Notes under the pieces: generated by a model
Seen by the model: only the letters and a program-made list of their open reading frames with translations
The model's database searches: none
Told to the model about the DNA's origin: nothing
Source: Flavobacteriales bacterium UBA6772
GTDB lineage: Bacteria; Bacteroidota; Bacteroidia; Flavobacteriales; Flavobacteriaceae
DNA: 64,000 nt
NCBI GenBank assembly: GCA_905181765.1
Contig: CAJIYW010000001.1
Span: 62,001 to 126,000, forward strand
Direction: 5' to 3'
Made by a program: the position numbers and the translations under genes
In this document: positions 20,180 through 30,156 of the stretch, one piece after another
How positions within the stretch are numbered: the stretch's first letter is position 1
Layout of the letters: each line of letters opens with the position of its first letter

Positions 20180-21724
20180 ATGAATAATAAGACATACACC
20201 ATTTTTATAAGTTTTATAGTTGCACTAGGAGGATTCCTTTTTGGCTTTGACGCAGGAATTATTTCTGGAGTAATGTCTTTTGCCGGACCTGAGTTTGATT
20301 TAAGTGAAATACAAGCTGGTTGGGTAGTTAGTGCTCCTTCATTTGCAGCAATGTTTGCGATGCTTTTCTCAGGACGCATAAGCGATTTAATTGGACGAAA
20401 GAAAACACTTATTTTTGTTGCTTTTCTATATGCAATTTCTGCAATGTTATCTGCTATGGCAGGTTCTTATGAAATGCTATATATCGCAAGAATTATTGGA
20501 GGTATTGCATTTGGTGCGGCATTGGTTTTAGCACCAATTTATATTGCAGAAATTTCAACAGCAGAAAATAGAGGCAAGTTGGTTTCTTTGCAACAACTAA
20601 ATATTGTTTTTGGTTTTTTTGCGGCATTTTTAAGCAATTATTTTTTCAATAAATACAACACAATCGATAGTGCATTTTTAACTGATGAAAACGTTTGGAG
20701 ATGGATGTTAGGAGTAGAGTTAATTCCTGCAATTATATACTTTGTTTTCTTGTTTTTTGTTCCTAAAAGTCCGCGTTGGTTGTATTTAAATAAAGATTTT
20801 GTAGAAGCAAAAAAAGTTTTAATTAAAATTCATGGTGTTGATCGCGGAAGTATAGAGATTGCTGCGATCGAAAAAAATATACATTCAGATGAAAATAAAT
20901 CTAAATTAAAAATTAAAGATTTGTTAAAATCATCATTACGTTTTATTTTAGTAATAGGTTTAGTTGTTGGTGTATTGCAGCAAATAACGGGTATAAATGC
21001 AGTGTATTTCTATGCAACTTCTATATTTAAACAAACAGGTATTGGAACAGATGCTGCTTTCTCATCAGGAGTTTTATTAAGTACAATTTCAGTAATTTTT
21101 ACTTTTGTAGCTATTTATTTAATTGATAGAATGGGCAGAAGACCATTGTTGTTAATTGGTACCGCGGGTATTGCAGTTAGTCTATTGGTATGTGCTTATG
21201 GTTTTAATGAGGCAACATATCAATTATCAAAAGAAGAAATCAATCAATTTGAGTTTTCTGATGCTGAAAAACTACTCCCTTTTGCAGATAAGTTATATGA
21301 CAATGATGTCGAATTTAAAAATGAATTAAAAGAGGTTTTAGGTACTAAAATTTATAGTAAAAATGATGGCGCTATTTTAGAGGCAGCAACCGCTATTAAT
21401 GCGAATTTAATATTAATTGGTATTTTAGGTTTTATAGCCTGTTTTGCGTTTTCATTAGGTCCTGTAATGTGGGTGCTTTTATCGGAGTTATATCCTATAA
21501 AATACAGAGGTTTGGCAATTGGTGTTATTGCTTTTATTAATTCTTTAATAAGCTCTTTGGTACAATTAGTTTTTCCTTGGGAATTATCTAATTTAGGAAA
21601 TGCCTTAACTTTTTTCTTATTTGGTGCAGTTGCTTTAATAGGCTTCTTTATGCTGTTAAAAATATTACCAGAAACTAAAGGTAAATCATTAGAAGAATTA
21701 GAGCTAGAGTTAATAAAAAATTAA
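20180..21724 (+). CDS. Sugar porter family MFS transporter (XylE/GalP-like)
   Basis: This 514-residue membrane protein has about twelve segments. The sugar-porter signatures are FGFDAGIISGV in helix 1, GRISDLIGRKK after helix 2, LAPIYIAEISTAENRGKL after helix 4, VPKSPRWLYL before the central loop, QQITGINAVYFYAT in helix 7, DRMGRRPLL after helix 8, and PETKGKSLEELE at the end. It should import a monosaccharide, most likely glucose, with protons. A roughly 60-residue insert (about 350-410) between helices 9 and 10 is unusual compared with E. coli XylE. It follows the GH30 remnant by 27 bases, so it was probably part of a second glycan operon. Confidence 0.9.
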   Translation: MNNKTYTIFISFIVALGGFLFGFDAGIISGVMSFAGPEFDLSEIQAGWVVSAPSFAAMFAMLFSGRISDLIGRKKTLIFVAFLYAISAMLSAMAGSYEMLYIARIIGGIAFGAALVLAPIYIAEISTAENRGKLVSLQQLNIVFGFFAAFLSNYFFNKYNTIDSAFLTDENVWRWMLGVELIPAIIYFVFLFFVPKSPRWLYLNKDFVEAKKVLIKIHGVDRGSIEIAAIEKNIHSDENKSKLKIKDLLKSSLRFILVIGLVVGVLQQITGINAVYFYATSIFKQTGIGTDAAFSSGVLLSTISVIFTFVAIYLIDRMGRRPLLLIGTAGIAVSLLVCAYGFNEATYQLSKEEINQFEFSDAEKLLPFADKLYDNDVEFKNELKEVLGTKIYSKNDGAILEAATAINANLILIGILGFIACFAFSLGPVMWVLLSELYPIKYRGLAIGVIAFINSLISSLVQLVFPWELSNLGNALTFFLFGAVALIGFFMLLKILPETKGKSLEELELELIKN

Positions 21725-21725
21725 A

Positions 21726-23121
21726 CTATTTTCCAATACAAAAATTCCCAAAGATATGTCCTAGGATATCTTTGTCTACATCATATTCACCGGTAATGTT
21801 TCCTAAATGGCGCAAGCACTCTCTAATATCAATAGAGAATAAGTCTGTAGAGATTTCTAAGTCAATTCCTTCTTGTACAGAAGAAATTGCCATTAAAGCA
21901 TTGTTTAAGGCTTCAAAATGTCTAGAATTTGTAACAATAGTTTCATTATTGCTTAAGGCACCAATATTAACCAAAGAAGTTAATTCAGATTTTAAGTGTC
22001 TCAATGCCTGTTTTGTTTTTTGCTGAAAGTAAAATTAAGTTTTCAATTTCAGATTGCAGGGTAGTGGTTTCTGCAGCAGAAAGGGTATCTATTTTATTTG
22101 CAATAACCAACACACGCTTGTTTGGAAAACGTGTTTTAATGATTTCTATTTCTGCTAAAAATTGATTTTTATTTTTATCAAATTTATTTGCATCAATTAA
22201 GAAAATAATCAATTGCGCATTGTCCGCTTTTTCATATGCTTTTTTAATTCCTATGCTTTCTATAATATCTTTTGTTTCTCTAATTCCTGCAGTATCTATA
22301 AATCTAAAAGCAACACCGTCTATAATTATTTCATCTTCAATAGCATCTCTGGTAGTTCCAGCAATATCAGAAACAATTGCCTTTTCTTCATTTAAAATTG
22401 AATTTAACAAAGTAGATTTACCAACATTTGGTTCTCCTATAATAGCAACTGGAATTCCGTTTTTCATCGCATTTCCAAAAGAAAAAGAATCTATCAAGCG
22501 TTTTAAAACAAAAGTGATTTTTGCTACCAATTCTCTAAATTTTGCTCTGTCTGCAAATTCTACATCTTCACCAGAAAAATCTAGTTCTAATTCAATTAAC
22601 GCAGCAAAATCTAACAATTGTACACGCAACTCTTTTAATTCATTGGTAATACCACCGCGCATTTGCTGTATGGCCATTTGATGACTGGCAGCAGAGTTAG
22701 ATGCAATTACATCTGCAACGGCTTCAGCCTGACTTAAATCCATTTTTCCATTTAAAAAGGCACGCATGGTGAATTCACCATTATCTGCCATTCTACACCC
22801 TTTTTTAAGAAATAATTGAATAATTTCTTGCTGTATAAAACTAGAACCATGACAAGAAATTTCTACTACATTTTCTCCCGTATAAGAGTTCGGATTCTTA
22901 AATACAGAAACAAGTACTTCGTCTAAAATAATATTGTTTTCTATAATATGACCTAAATGAATGGTATGTGTTTTCTGATTTAATAAGGACTTATTTTTTC
23001 TAATAGATTTAAAATTCGCTTCAACAAAATGAATCGCATTTTCACCTGAAAGTCTAATTACAGAAATTGCACCAACACCAGCTGGGGTAGCTAAAGCAAT
23101 AATAGTATCGTTTTGAATCAT
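21726..23121 (-). CDS. mnmE: tRNA modification GTPase MnmE (one frameshift in this sequence)
   Basis: MnmE, with MnmG, builds the cmnm5U modification at the wobble position of tRNAs. The N-terminal folate-binding domain (DTIIALATPAGVGAISVIRLSG), the helical domain, the G domain (GEPNVGKSTLL, DIAGTTRD, DTAGIRET, NKID) and the terminal CIGK are all present. The frame breaks once near 21990-21993, where a TTTT run (AAAA on the coding strand) needs one base fewer to restore ETLKSELTSL. As every other motif is intact and the gene is normally conserved, a sequence error is the best reading. It converges with the sugar porter with one base between them. Confidence 0.93.
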
Positions 23122-23230
23122 GTTGCAAATATACGGCGCTTAATTAAGTTGAATTATTCTTTTTTTACTAATATAAATTGAGTTAATTGAAAGCTCTTTT
23201 AAATGTAATACATCTTTGCGAAATAAGTAT

Positions 23231-23662
23231 TTAAATATTCTTAATAATATCTTCATATTCGTGGTAGAAGCTTTCAAATTTGGGCATAGTTTCAACAAAG
23301 AACTCAAAACAAGTACGCCAAGTATTTTTATTATGAATGCTAAATTTTCCTTCAAAGGGAACATAAATTCTATGAATTGTTTTTCCGCTATCCAATTCAA
23401 ATTCGTCATTAAAAATAATTTGTGGAATATCGGTTTCTAATAAGACTTTTAAAGAAAGCATCTGGTCATAGTAAAGTAAGTTTACTAATTCATCCGGATT
23501 TTCTATATCAATGCATACTGCTGCATTTTTTCTATCTGCTACAAATTTTAAAGAAAACCCTTTTACTTGCGTATTGTATAATAGCCATTTTCTTGGAAAA
23601 GACTTTCCAAAGCTTGTCCAAAATTCTTTTCGTAATAAAGCAGCTTCTTCTTTGCTAAACAT
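23231..23662 (-). CDS. DUF4268 domain protein
   Basis: This 143-residue protein is made up of a DUF4268-type domain: FSKEEAALLRKEFWTSFGKSF at the start, then KGFSLKFVADRKNAAVCIDI and TWRTCFEFFVETMPKFESFYHEY. The family occurs alone in Flavobacteria and as a C-terminal domain of nuclease-like proteins elsewhere; no activity is established for the short form. It lies 31 bases after miaE and before mnmE on the same strand. Two tRNA-modification genes flank it, but a link is only suggested by position. Confidence 0.75.
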   Translation of the reverse strand: MFSKEEAALLRKEFWTSFGKSFPRKWLLYNTQVKGFSLKFVADRKNAAVCIDIENPDELVNLLYYDQMLSLKVLLETDIPQIIFNDEFELDSGKTIHRIYVPFEGKFSIHNKNTWRTCFEFFVETMPKFESFYHEYEDIIKNI

Positions 23663-23693
23663 TTAGATTCAATTATGGGTTATCAATAATTAT

Positions 23694-24275
23694 TTATCCA
23701 TGAATTTTAGCAACGTTTCCGCGCTCAATCATCATTTCAGCTTCAAAAGCTAACAATGCGTTCCATTTTTCATCAACAATAGCTCTGTCTTGATATTCTC
23801 TTGCAAATTTTAAGAAGGTTGTATAGTGGTTTGCTTCAGAAATCATTAAGTTTTTGTAAAACTTAGAAAGCTCTTCATCTTCCATGTTTTCAGAGAAAAC
23901 TTTAAAGCGTTCGCAACTTCTAGCTTCAATTAATGCAGCTACTAGCAAGCGCTGTACAAGTGCATTTGTTCTGTCTTTTGTCTTGTTAAAAAACTTTTGA
24001 AGTCTAATAGCATAGTCATTCTTTTGCTCGCGCCCTAAAACCATGCCTCTTTTTACCATTAATAAATGCACCATTTTAAAATGTTGCATCTCTTCAATAG
24101 CAATGTTACTCATTTCTTTTACAAGTTCTGTTTCTTCAGAATAGTTGATAATAATAGAAACTGCATTAGAGGCGGCTTTTTGTTCTAAAAAAGCATGATC
24201 TGTTAATATTTGTTCTAAGTTTACTTTAGCTATATCTGCCCAAGAAGTTTCTGTATCAAATTGTAATCCTAACAT
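23694..24275 (-). CDS. miaE: tRNA-(ms2io6A37) hydroxylase MiaE-like
   Basis: This 193-residue ferritin-like diiron protein contains two metal-ligand sets of the MiaE type: LEQKAAS and EEMQHFKMVH in the first half, and EARSCERFKVF and SEANHYTTFLKF in the second. MiaE hydroxylates the isopentenyl group of ms2i6A37 in tRNA using O2. Its start overlaps the last 7 bases of the SulP gene, so the two are translationally linked. Length is close to the bacterial family norm. Confidence 0.88.
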   Translation of the reverse strand: MLGLQFDTETSWADIAKVNLEQILTDHAFLEQKAASNAVSIIINYSEETELVKEMSNIAIEEMQHFKMVHLLMVKRGMVLGREQKNDYAIRLQKFFNKTKDRTNALVQRLLVAALIEARSCERFKVFSENMEDEELSKFYKNLMISEANHYTTFLKFAREYQDRAIVDEKWNALLAFEAEMMIERGNVAKIHG

Positions 24276-26467
24276 TTTTCTATAATTTTTTTCAAACTCG
24301 CTCCAAAATAAGCCAGTGCTTTAATTTCTTTAACACTTGCTAACCTTTCATTACTTAGCACTAATAAGCCAACGCTGGTAGCTTCTATATGGTATTGTTT
24401 ATTGCTTTCAAAGAACAAAATTAGTTCATCTGTAAAAAATGCTCTAATTTTTTCTTCATTTTTTCCTGATAAATAAAAACGTTTGCTAAAGTCTGGATGT
24501 GCATCAATGTCGATATCTTTATAACCAGAAAAATGCAAGATATATTCAAAAATACCTTCTTTGTCTAGGGTGAATTTTGGGAGTTTATTTTTAGTATGAA
24601 TGTGCAACATTGTTGCTTTTATAACCTGTTTAGCAATCATTTCTCCTTCAGAAAACTGAACATCAAAAATAGTACAGTCATTATTAGTTAAAACATTTGA
24701 AACTTTATCAATTTTACGAGTCTTAAAATATCCAAAGTTTGGCAGCTCTTCCAATTCCAGATCAGAAAATGCTTCATAAGAAAACTGCATTTCTTCACTA
24801 ATTTTCTGAATAAATTTTTGTCTTTTGGTAAGCACTCCTTTTTTAGGAACTCTATGTTTAGGTAATATTTTTCGAAGTGCAAATGGATGCTCACTTCCGG
24901 GTTTAGAATCATCCAATCCTATCACTTCAAAATGACCACCTTTTCGCTCAAAAGTTTCAGAATAATTATTCATATTTTCCATAACCGAATGATCTACAAA
25001 ATCACACAAAGTAAAATCTACAATGGCTTCCTCAGTTTCTGGTATTTGATCTAATTTAGATTTTAATTTGGTGTAGTTTAAAAAGCTAGAAAAGTTCTTA
25101 ACACTCACATAATATTTTCCTTCTTCGGTAAACATTAAAACATTTGGTTTTAAAATATTTTTAATAAATAATAAAACGTTTTTATTGATGATTACGTGAA
25201 TTATGAATGTGATAAGTATACCTACTAAGATACCGGTAATCAGACTCGTAGATATTGTTACTAAAAGTGTTGCTACAAATATTAATAATTGTTCAGACCC
25301 AATGTTAAAAACCTTCTTTAGGTTTTCTGGAGCTGCTAATTTATAACCTGTAAAGACTAAAATTGCTGCTAAAGCAGATAGTGGAATCTTTCGTAATTCA
25401 GTTGCGAAAAGAAGAATAAAAGCAACTAAAAATAACGCATGAAAAAAGTTTGCAGATCTATTGCTACCTTTATTATTTACATTTACAGAACTTCTTGCAA
25501 TTACGGTAACTACATTTAACCCTCCTAAAAAACCACTAATTACGGTGGCCAAACCTAAAGCTCTTATGTCTTTATTTACGTTAGACCGTCTCTTTAGTGG
25601 GTCTAATTTATCAACGGCTTTTATACTTAATAAACTCTCTATGCTTGCTATTAGTGTAATTGAAATAACAGCACTTATAAACTCTAATTGGTATACTTTT
25701 TCGAAGTCTGGAAAGGCGAAGTTGGATAAAATATCATTAGGTAATGCAATTAGTAAATTCTTGTCTATTGGATAATCTGTAGCGGAAAACACATCGAAGT
25801 AGTAATAAAGACCAACGCTTAGAACAACAATCCACATAGGTGCAGGAATTAACTGAAAGTATCTATTTCTAATCTTGCTGTAGAAAACCATAATTGATAG
25901 GCTAATTATTCCAATTAAACCTGCATAAAACATGCTAGAATTATCTGTTTTTACAAAGTTAAAAATTCCCTCAGGAACTTGAACTAATAACTGGACAATG
26001 CTTCCTTTTGCATCTAGATTTCCAAGCATCACGTGAATTTGTTTTGCAAAAATTCCAATTCCTATAGCGGCTAACATTCCTTGTATGGCAGAAGATGGGA
26101 AGAAATCTCCCAAAGCACCCATTCTTAAAAAGCCAAGAATTATTAAAAGGATACCAGAAATCACAATAGCTGCAAGTGTATAAAGATACCCTTGATACAT
26201 ATCTCCGTTTCCTAAAACGGTAATAGCAGAAAGGATTACAACTACTAGACCATTTCCTGGCCCCGTAATGGTTACTTTAGAGCCACCAATCAAAGAGACT
26301 ACAATACCACCAACAATTGCGGCAATAATACCTGAAATAGGCGGTGCTCCTGAGGCTAAGGCCAGTCCTAAACCTAAAGGAAGGGCAATAAGGGAAACCA
26401 CGAAGCCAGAAAAAAGGTTTCTTGGAATTTCTCCTATGAATGTTTTTAGGGTATTTTTTTTATTCAT
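24269..26467 (-). CDS. SulP family anion transporter with STAS domain and C-terminal extension
   Basis: The N-terminal 430 residues hold the SulP transport domain with about 12 to 14 membrane segments (VSLIALPLGLGLALASGAPP, VTITGPGNGLVVVILSAI). A STAS domain with a VDFTLCDFVDHSVMENM core follows at about 440-540. The last 190 or so residues, from PKKGVLTKRQKF onward, are soluble and not part of the usual family. Substrate is unclear: bicarbonate, sulfate or another anion. It directly follows a universal stress protein gene with no gap and overlaps miaE, so the three form one unit. The tight pairing with a USP gene suggests that nucleotide or energy state controls transport (inference). Confidence 0.85.
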   Translation of the reverse strand: MNKKNTLKTFIGEIPRNLFSGFVVSLIALPLGLGLALASGAPPISGIIAAIVGGIVVSLIGGSKVTITGPGNGLVVVILSAITVLGNGDMYQGYLYTLAAIVISGILLIILGFLRMGALGDFFPSSAIQGMLAAIGIGIFAKQIHVMLGNLDAKGSIVQLLVQVPEGIFNFVKTDNSSMFYAGLIGIISLSIMVFYSKIRNRYFQLIPAPMWIVVLSVGLYYYFDVFSATDYPIDKNLLIALPNDILSNFAFPDFEKVYQLEFISAVISITLIASIESLLSIKAVDKLDPLKRRSNVNKDIRALGLATVISGFLGGLNVVTVIARSSVNVNNKGSNRSANFFHALFLVAFILLFATELRKIPLSALAAILVFTGYKLAAPENLKKVFNIGSEQLLIFVATLLVTISTSLITGILVGILITFIIHVIINKNVLLFIKNILKPNVLMFTEEGKYYVSVKNFSSFLNYTKLKSKLDQIPETEEAIVDFTLCDFVDHSVMENMNNYSETFERKGGHFEVIGLDDSKPGSEHPFALRKILPKHRVPKKGVLTKRQKFIQKISEEMQFSYEAFSDLELEELPNFGYFKTRKIDKVSNVLTNNDCTIFDVQFSEGEMIAKQVIKATMLHIHTKNKLPKFTLDKEGIFEYILHFSGYKDIDIDAHPDFSKRFYLSGKNEEKIRAFFTDELILFFESNKQYHIEATSVGLLVLSNERLASVKEIKALAYFGASLKKIIEKC

Positions 26468-27302
26468 TTATTTTACAATTAAAACATCTGTTGGTAATTC
26501 AGATAAGATATATTCAATATCATGCGGAAAAATTCTATCCAGAATACCGACATTTGTTGGAGCATTCATTACGAGTAAATCAGCTCTTTTAATTTTAGCA
26601 TAATGGCCAATAGAGTATCCTCTTCGTTCCAAAAATACTTTGCATTTGTATAGAAATATTTTCGGAATCAATACCTTTTAAAATGTTTTTTACACGTTGA
26701 TCTTCTCTGTTTTTTAGACGTTCTTTTATAATAGTTGCTTTTCTTAAGCTCTTATCATCGTCTACTTTTACTTGCAATTCACTTTGACTAATTTCTTCAA
26801 CAATTGTTACTTTTTTACACATCAAATGTTTAGAAAATAAGACTGAAGTCCGTATTGTTTCTTCTGTTTTATCATCTTTTAATCCATTGACAACTATGTG
26901 TTTACATGCTTGTCTTTCAATAGATGGTTTAATTAGAAGTAAGATAGAGCAAGATGCTTTTCTCGTTAGCTTTCTAGCAATAGAACCTACGTAATATTTT
27001 AATAAATTCTCTTTTTGTAATGCTCCTAAAATTAGTAAATCTATTTGTTCTTCAATTACAGTATTTAAAATGACCTTTACAGGTTCTCCCTCTTGCCAAA
27101 CTGTTTTTATTGGTTTTTTAAGTACTTCTGCCTCGGAAAGAATTTGCTGCAAGTCAGTTTCTTTTTTAATAGTTTTTTCACCAACATGTACGCCAATTAA
27201 TTCGGCATTAAACATGTTACAAATTCTTACTGCCTCAAATAAATTTGGTTTCAAATTTGGAGAGAATGCAATACCAATTAAAATTTTATGAATTTTTTGC
27301 AA
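26468..27302 (-). CDS. Universal stress protein, tandem-domain (one frameshift in this sequence)
   Basis: The repaired product is about 277 residues. It starts with the USP fold (KILIGIAFSPNLKPNLFEAVRICNMF) and includes the ATP-loop-like stretch LLILGALQKENLLKYYVGSIARKLTRKASCSILLL. The second USP half ends in LLVMNAPTNVGILDRIF and LSELPTDVLIVK. The frame breaks near 26630, where the plus-strand AAAAA run needs one more base to read IFLERRGYSIGHYAK. It stops immediately before the SulP gene and is almost certainly co-expressed with it. Two-domain USPs of this kind bind ATP or act as regulators of partner proteins. Confidence 0.85.
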
Positions 27303-27395
27303 ATGATGTGTTTAAAATTGTTCTATCTGCACAAGATAATAAACTTTATAAGAATTTTTTATAGGAAATAAAAAAACTATAAAATTATTTTTTTG

Positions 27396-29102
27396 TTACA
27401 AATCTAATTCAAAAGCCTGACGCAGTTTTTCTAAAAGAGGATTCTTCTCTTTTAGTTTTTTGTATTTTTCATCTGGTGTGTAGGCAAACTTTTTTTCTAC
27501 AGCTTCATTGAGCAGTACAACAATAGCAATGCCATAATTATTCAATTTTTCTCTAAGGAAATTCATCAATTTGGGCCTGCCTTTTTTAAACTGATCTTGC
27601 ATTAACTTATTAGGAACTGTAAAGGAAATTTGAAAATTTGCACCTAAGGTAGGAATGTCTGTACCAATAATAGATGCAATACTGCGCTCTCCTTTCTTAT
27701 TTAATAGTTCCACATAAGATTTCCAGAGTTCTTGTAGTTTCTTTTCCGTAAACGCATCTTTTGGGTGGTTGTCAAAATTCTCTTGTACAGACGTCTTTTT
27801 GGTGTCTTTCTGCTTGTTAAAGCCTTTGAGAGAGTATTTGCTAGGCTCTTTTGCTAAACGCCCTAAGTTCTTTAAAACAGGTCTTTCTAATGCAGGTTTT
27901 GGTTTTTCTACAACTGCAGTGGCAGGTGTTTTTACTGTTTCTGTTTTAGTAACAAGAATTTTGGCTATTTTCTTTTTAGTAGGTGAAAGTGATTGGAAAA
28001 AAGTAGCAGGGATTATGTAGTTAGCTGACTTTTTTTTTTCTCCATCAAAAGTGATAGAGGCAATCTGCATTAAGCTAAGTTCTACCAGCAAACGCTGATT
28101 TTTAGAAGCTCTATAGCTTAAGTCGCAATCATTGGCCTTTTGAATAGCTTGCATTAAAAAAGGAATGCTCGCTGCAGTAGCTTGTATTAGGTATTTCTTT
28201 TTGGCATTGTCTCCAACTTCCAATAGTTCTAAGGTTACTTTGTCTTTGGCAACTAACAAATCTCTAAAATGACTTGCCAATCCGTTTATAAAGTGATGTC
28301 CTTCAAATCCTTTTCCTAAAACAACATTAAAGGCATTTAAAACTTCCGGTATTTTATTGGCTAACAATAAATCTGTCATGCCAAAATAGGTATCATAATC
28401 TAAAACGTTTAAGTTCTCTGTAACCGCTTCTCTGGTTAGGTTTTTTCCTGAAAAACTTACCACTCTGTCAAAAATAGATAAAGCGTCTCGCATAGCGCCA
28501 TCTGCTTTCTGAGCAATTATATGCAAAGCATCATCTTCTGCAGTAATATTTTCTTTCTCACTAATTGTTTTTAGATAGTTTTTTGCATCTAAAACGCCAA
28601 TTCTTTTAAAGTCGAAAATCTGACAACGAGATAATATCGTAGGAATTATTTTATGTTTTTCTGTAGTTGCTAAAATGAAAATAGCATGCGCTGGTGGCTC
28701 TTCCAACGTTTTTAAAAATGCATTAAAGGCTGCCTGAGACAACATGTGCACTTCATCTATAATATATACTTTGTATTTACCGGTTTGTGGCGGTATTCTA
28801 ACCTGGTCTGTTAAACTTCTAATATCATCAACAGAATTGTTAGAAGCAGCATCTAATTCAAAAATATTGAAAGCAAAATCTTCTTCTTCGGCATTTTCTG
28901 CGTCTTGTTGATTGATTCTTTTTGCCAAAATTCTAGCACAAGAGGTTTTACCAACACCACGCGGACCTGTAAATAACAAAGCTTGCGCTAAGTGATTATT
29001 TTTTATAGCATTCTCTAACGTATTTGTTATAGCCTGTTGGCCAACTACGTCCTTAAAGTGTTTAGGACGGTATTTACGCGCTGATACTATAAACTGCTCC
29101 AT
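27396..29102 (-). CDS. dnaX: DNA polymerase III subunit gamma/tau
   Basis: This 568-residue clamp-loader ATPase has Walker A GPRGVGKT (residues 46-53), Walker B IIDEVHML, the SRC motif ILSRCQIF and the helical collar. A tau-like C-terminal region rich in Lys and Pro ends in a domain containing LWKSYVELLNKKGERSIASI. The zinc module normally found just after Walker A (four Cys) is replaced by an acidic loop, INQQDAENAEEEDFAF, with no Cys ligands. I recall this as a feature of Flavobacteria. The gene appears monocistronic, with a candidate -7 box upstream. Confidence 0.95.
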   Translation of the reverse strand: MEQFIVSARKYRPKHFKDVVGQQAITNTLENAIKNNHLAQALLFTGPRGVGKTSCARILAKRINQQDAENAEEEDFAFNIFELDAASNNSVDDIRSLTDQVRIPPQTGKYKVYIIDEVHMLSQAAFNAFLKTLEEPPAHAIFILATTEKHKIIPTILSRCQIFDFKRIGVLDAKNYLKTISEKENITAEDDALHIIAQKADGAMRDALSIFDRVVSFSGKNLTREAVTENLNVLDYDTYFGMTDLLLANKIPEVLNAFNVVLGKGFEGHHFINGLASHFRDLLVAKDKVTLELLEVGDNAKKKYLIQATAASIPFLMQAIQKANDCDLSYRASKNQRLLVELSLMQIASITFDGEKKKSANYIIPATFFQSLSPTKKKIAKILVTKTETVKTPATAVVEKPKPALERPVLKNLGRLAKEPSKYSLKGFNKQKDTKKTSVQENFDNHPKDAFTEKKLQELWKSYVELLNKKGERSIASIIGTDIPTLGANFQISFTVPNKLMQDQFKKGRPKLMNFLREKLNNYGIAIVVLLNEAVEKKFAYTPDEKYKKLKEKNPLLEKLRQAFELDL

Positions 29103-29122
29103 GAATGAGATAAATATTTTAA

Positions 29123-29130
29123 CAAAAATA
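29123..29130 (-). promoter_or_regulatory. Candidate -7 box for dnaX
   Basis: On the minus strand the bases read TATTTTTG, a match to the Bacteroidota -7 consensus TAnnTTTG, 20 bases before the dnaX start. No clear -33 TTTG was found at the right distance. Confidence 0.3.
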
Positions 29131-29282
29131 GTTATCTAAAGCCTCGCAAGCAAAAAGGTTTCTTAACAAAATGCTAAAGTTGTAAACAACTGCAAAAAGA
29201 TACGTAATTTTACGACTTATTCAAGGATTCAAAGTTTGTTTAAAGGACGTATTTTTTTTCACAAACAATAAAAAATAGAAAG

Positions 29283-29945
29283 ATGAAAATTATAAAAACG
29301 ATTTTAGTAGTTAGTTTTACAATAGTATTGGTTTCTTGTTTTGGTTTTTCTGAAAAGAAAGAAAATACACAATTCAAAGAAAAAACAACCTTTATGCCGC
29401 AAGAAAATACAGCAGTTGTTTATTTTGCAAGTGGATGTTTTTGGTGTGTAGAAGCTATTTTTGAGAGTGTAATTGGAGTAGAAGAAGCAGTTTCTGGCTA
29501 TGCTGGCGGAAAAACATTAAACCCTACCTATGAGAAAATAGGGACAGGGAAAACAGGACATTCAGAAACGGTTGCAGTGTATTATAACCCTGAAAAGGTA
29601 CGTTTTAAAACTTTAGTAGATGTGTTTTTTGGTTCCCACAATCCAACGACAGTAAATGGACAACACCCAGATTACGGTTCACAATACCGTTCTATTGCTT
29701 TTTATAAAACTCAGAATGAAAAGAAAATTATAGAAGATGCCATTATCAAACTAAATGCAGAAGTGTATAAAGAAAAAATTGTAACAGAAGTAACGCTATT
29801 TAGTAAGTTTTATAAAGCAGAAGACTATCACCAAGACTTTGAAAGAAGAAATCCAAACCAGGGTTATGTAAAAGCGGTTTCTGTACCAAGATTAAATAAA
29901 TTTAAAAAGAAGTTTCCACAGTTGTTGAAAAATGATAAACACTAA
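29283..29945 (+). CDS. msrA: Peptide-methionine (S)-S-oxide reductase MsrA, envelope lipoprotein form
   Basis: The MsrA core is complete: SGCFWCVEAIFE with catalytic Cys52, VSGYAGG, KTGHSETVAVYYNP, FFGSHNPTTVNGQHPDYGSQYRS and EDYHQDF. The enzyme reduces methionine-S-sulfoxide in damaged proteins. An N-terminal lipoprotein signal with lipobox VLVSC precedes the domain, so the enzyme should sit in the envelope rather than the cytoplasm, and it would need a periplasmic reductant. Length (220 residues) fits. It stands alone between divergent dnaX and a terminator. Confidence 0.93.
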   Translation: MKIIKTILVVSFTIVLVSCFGFSEKKENTQFKEKTTFMPQENTAVVYFASGCFWCVEAIFESVIGVEEAVSGYAGGKTLNPTYEKIGTGKTGHSETVAVYYNPEKVRFKTLVDVFFGSHNPTTVNGQHPDYGSQYRSIAFYKTQNEKKIIEDAIIKLNAEVYKEKIVTEVTLFSKFYKAEDYHQDFERRNPNQGYVKAVSVPRLNKFKKKFPQLLKNDKH

Positions 29946-29967
29946 ATGGTTTATTCTATTATATTTT

Positions 29968-29996
29968 AAAAAAGCAACTCTTTGAGTTGCTTTTTT
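29968..29996 (+). terminator. Intrinsic terminator after msrA
   Basis: A perfect stem, AAAAAAGCAACTC with GAGTTGCTTTTTT around a 3-base loop, lies 22 bases after the msrA stop. Confidence 0.88.
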
Positions 29997-30156
29997 GTTT
30001 TTTAAATCTTTGTATATAAAGTTAGTTCTAATAGAGATAACAGATTTTTTTAAAGAATACAACAAACAAAAGAATCTTAAAAGAAGCTATTATCCAAGCA
30101 AGAACTAGTAATAAATTATTCTAGATTTGAATTTTTATTCGTTCTTAATGAAAGAA

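Noticed and set aside
22220..22681. Long plus-strand frame inside mnmE
   Set aside because: It is antisense to a gene with clear GTPase motifs and has a low-complexity Ser/Ile-rich composition.
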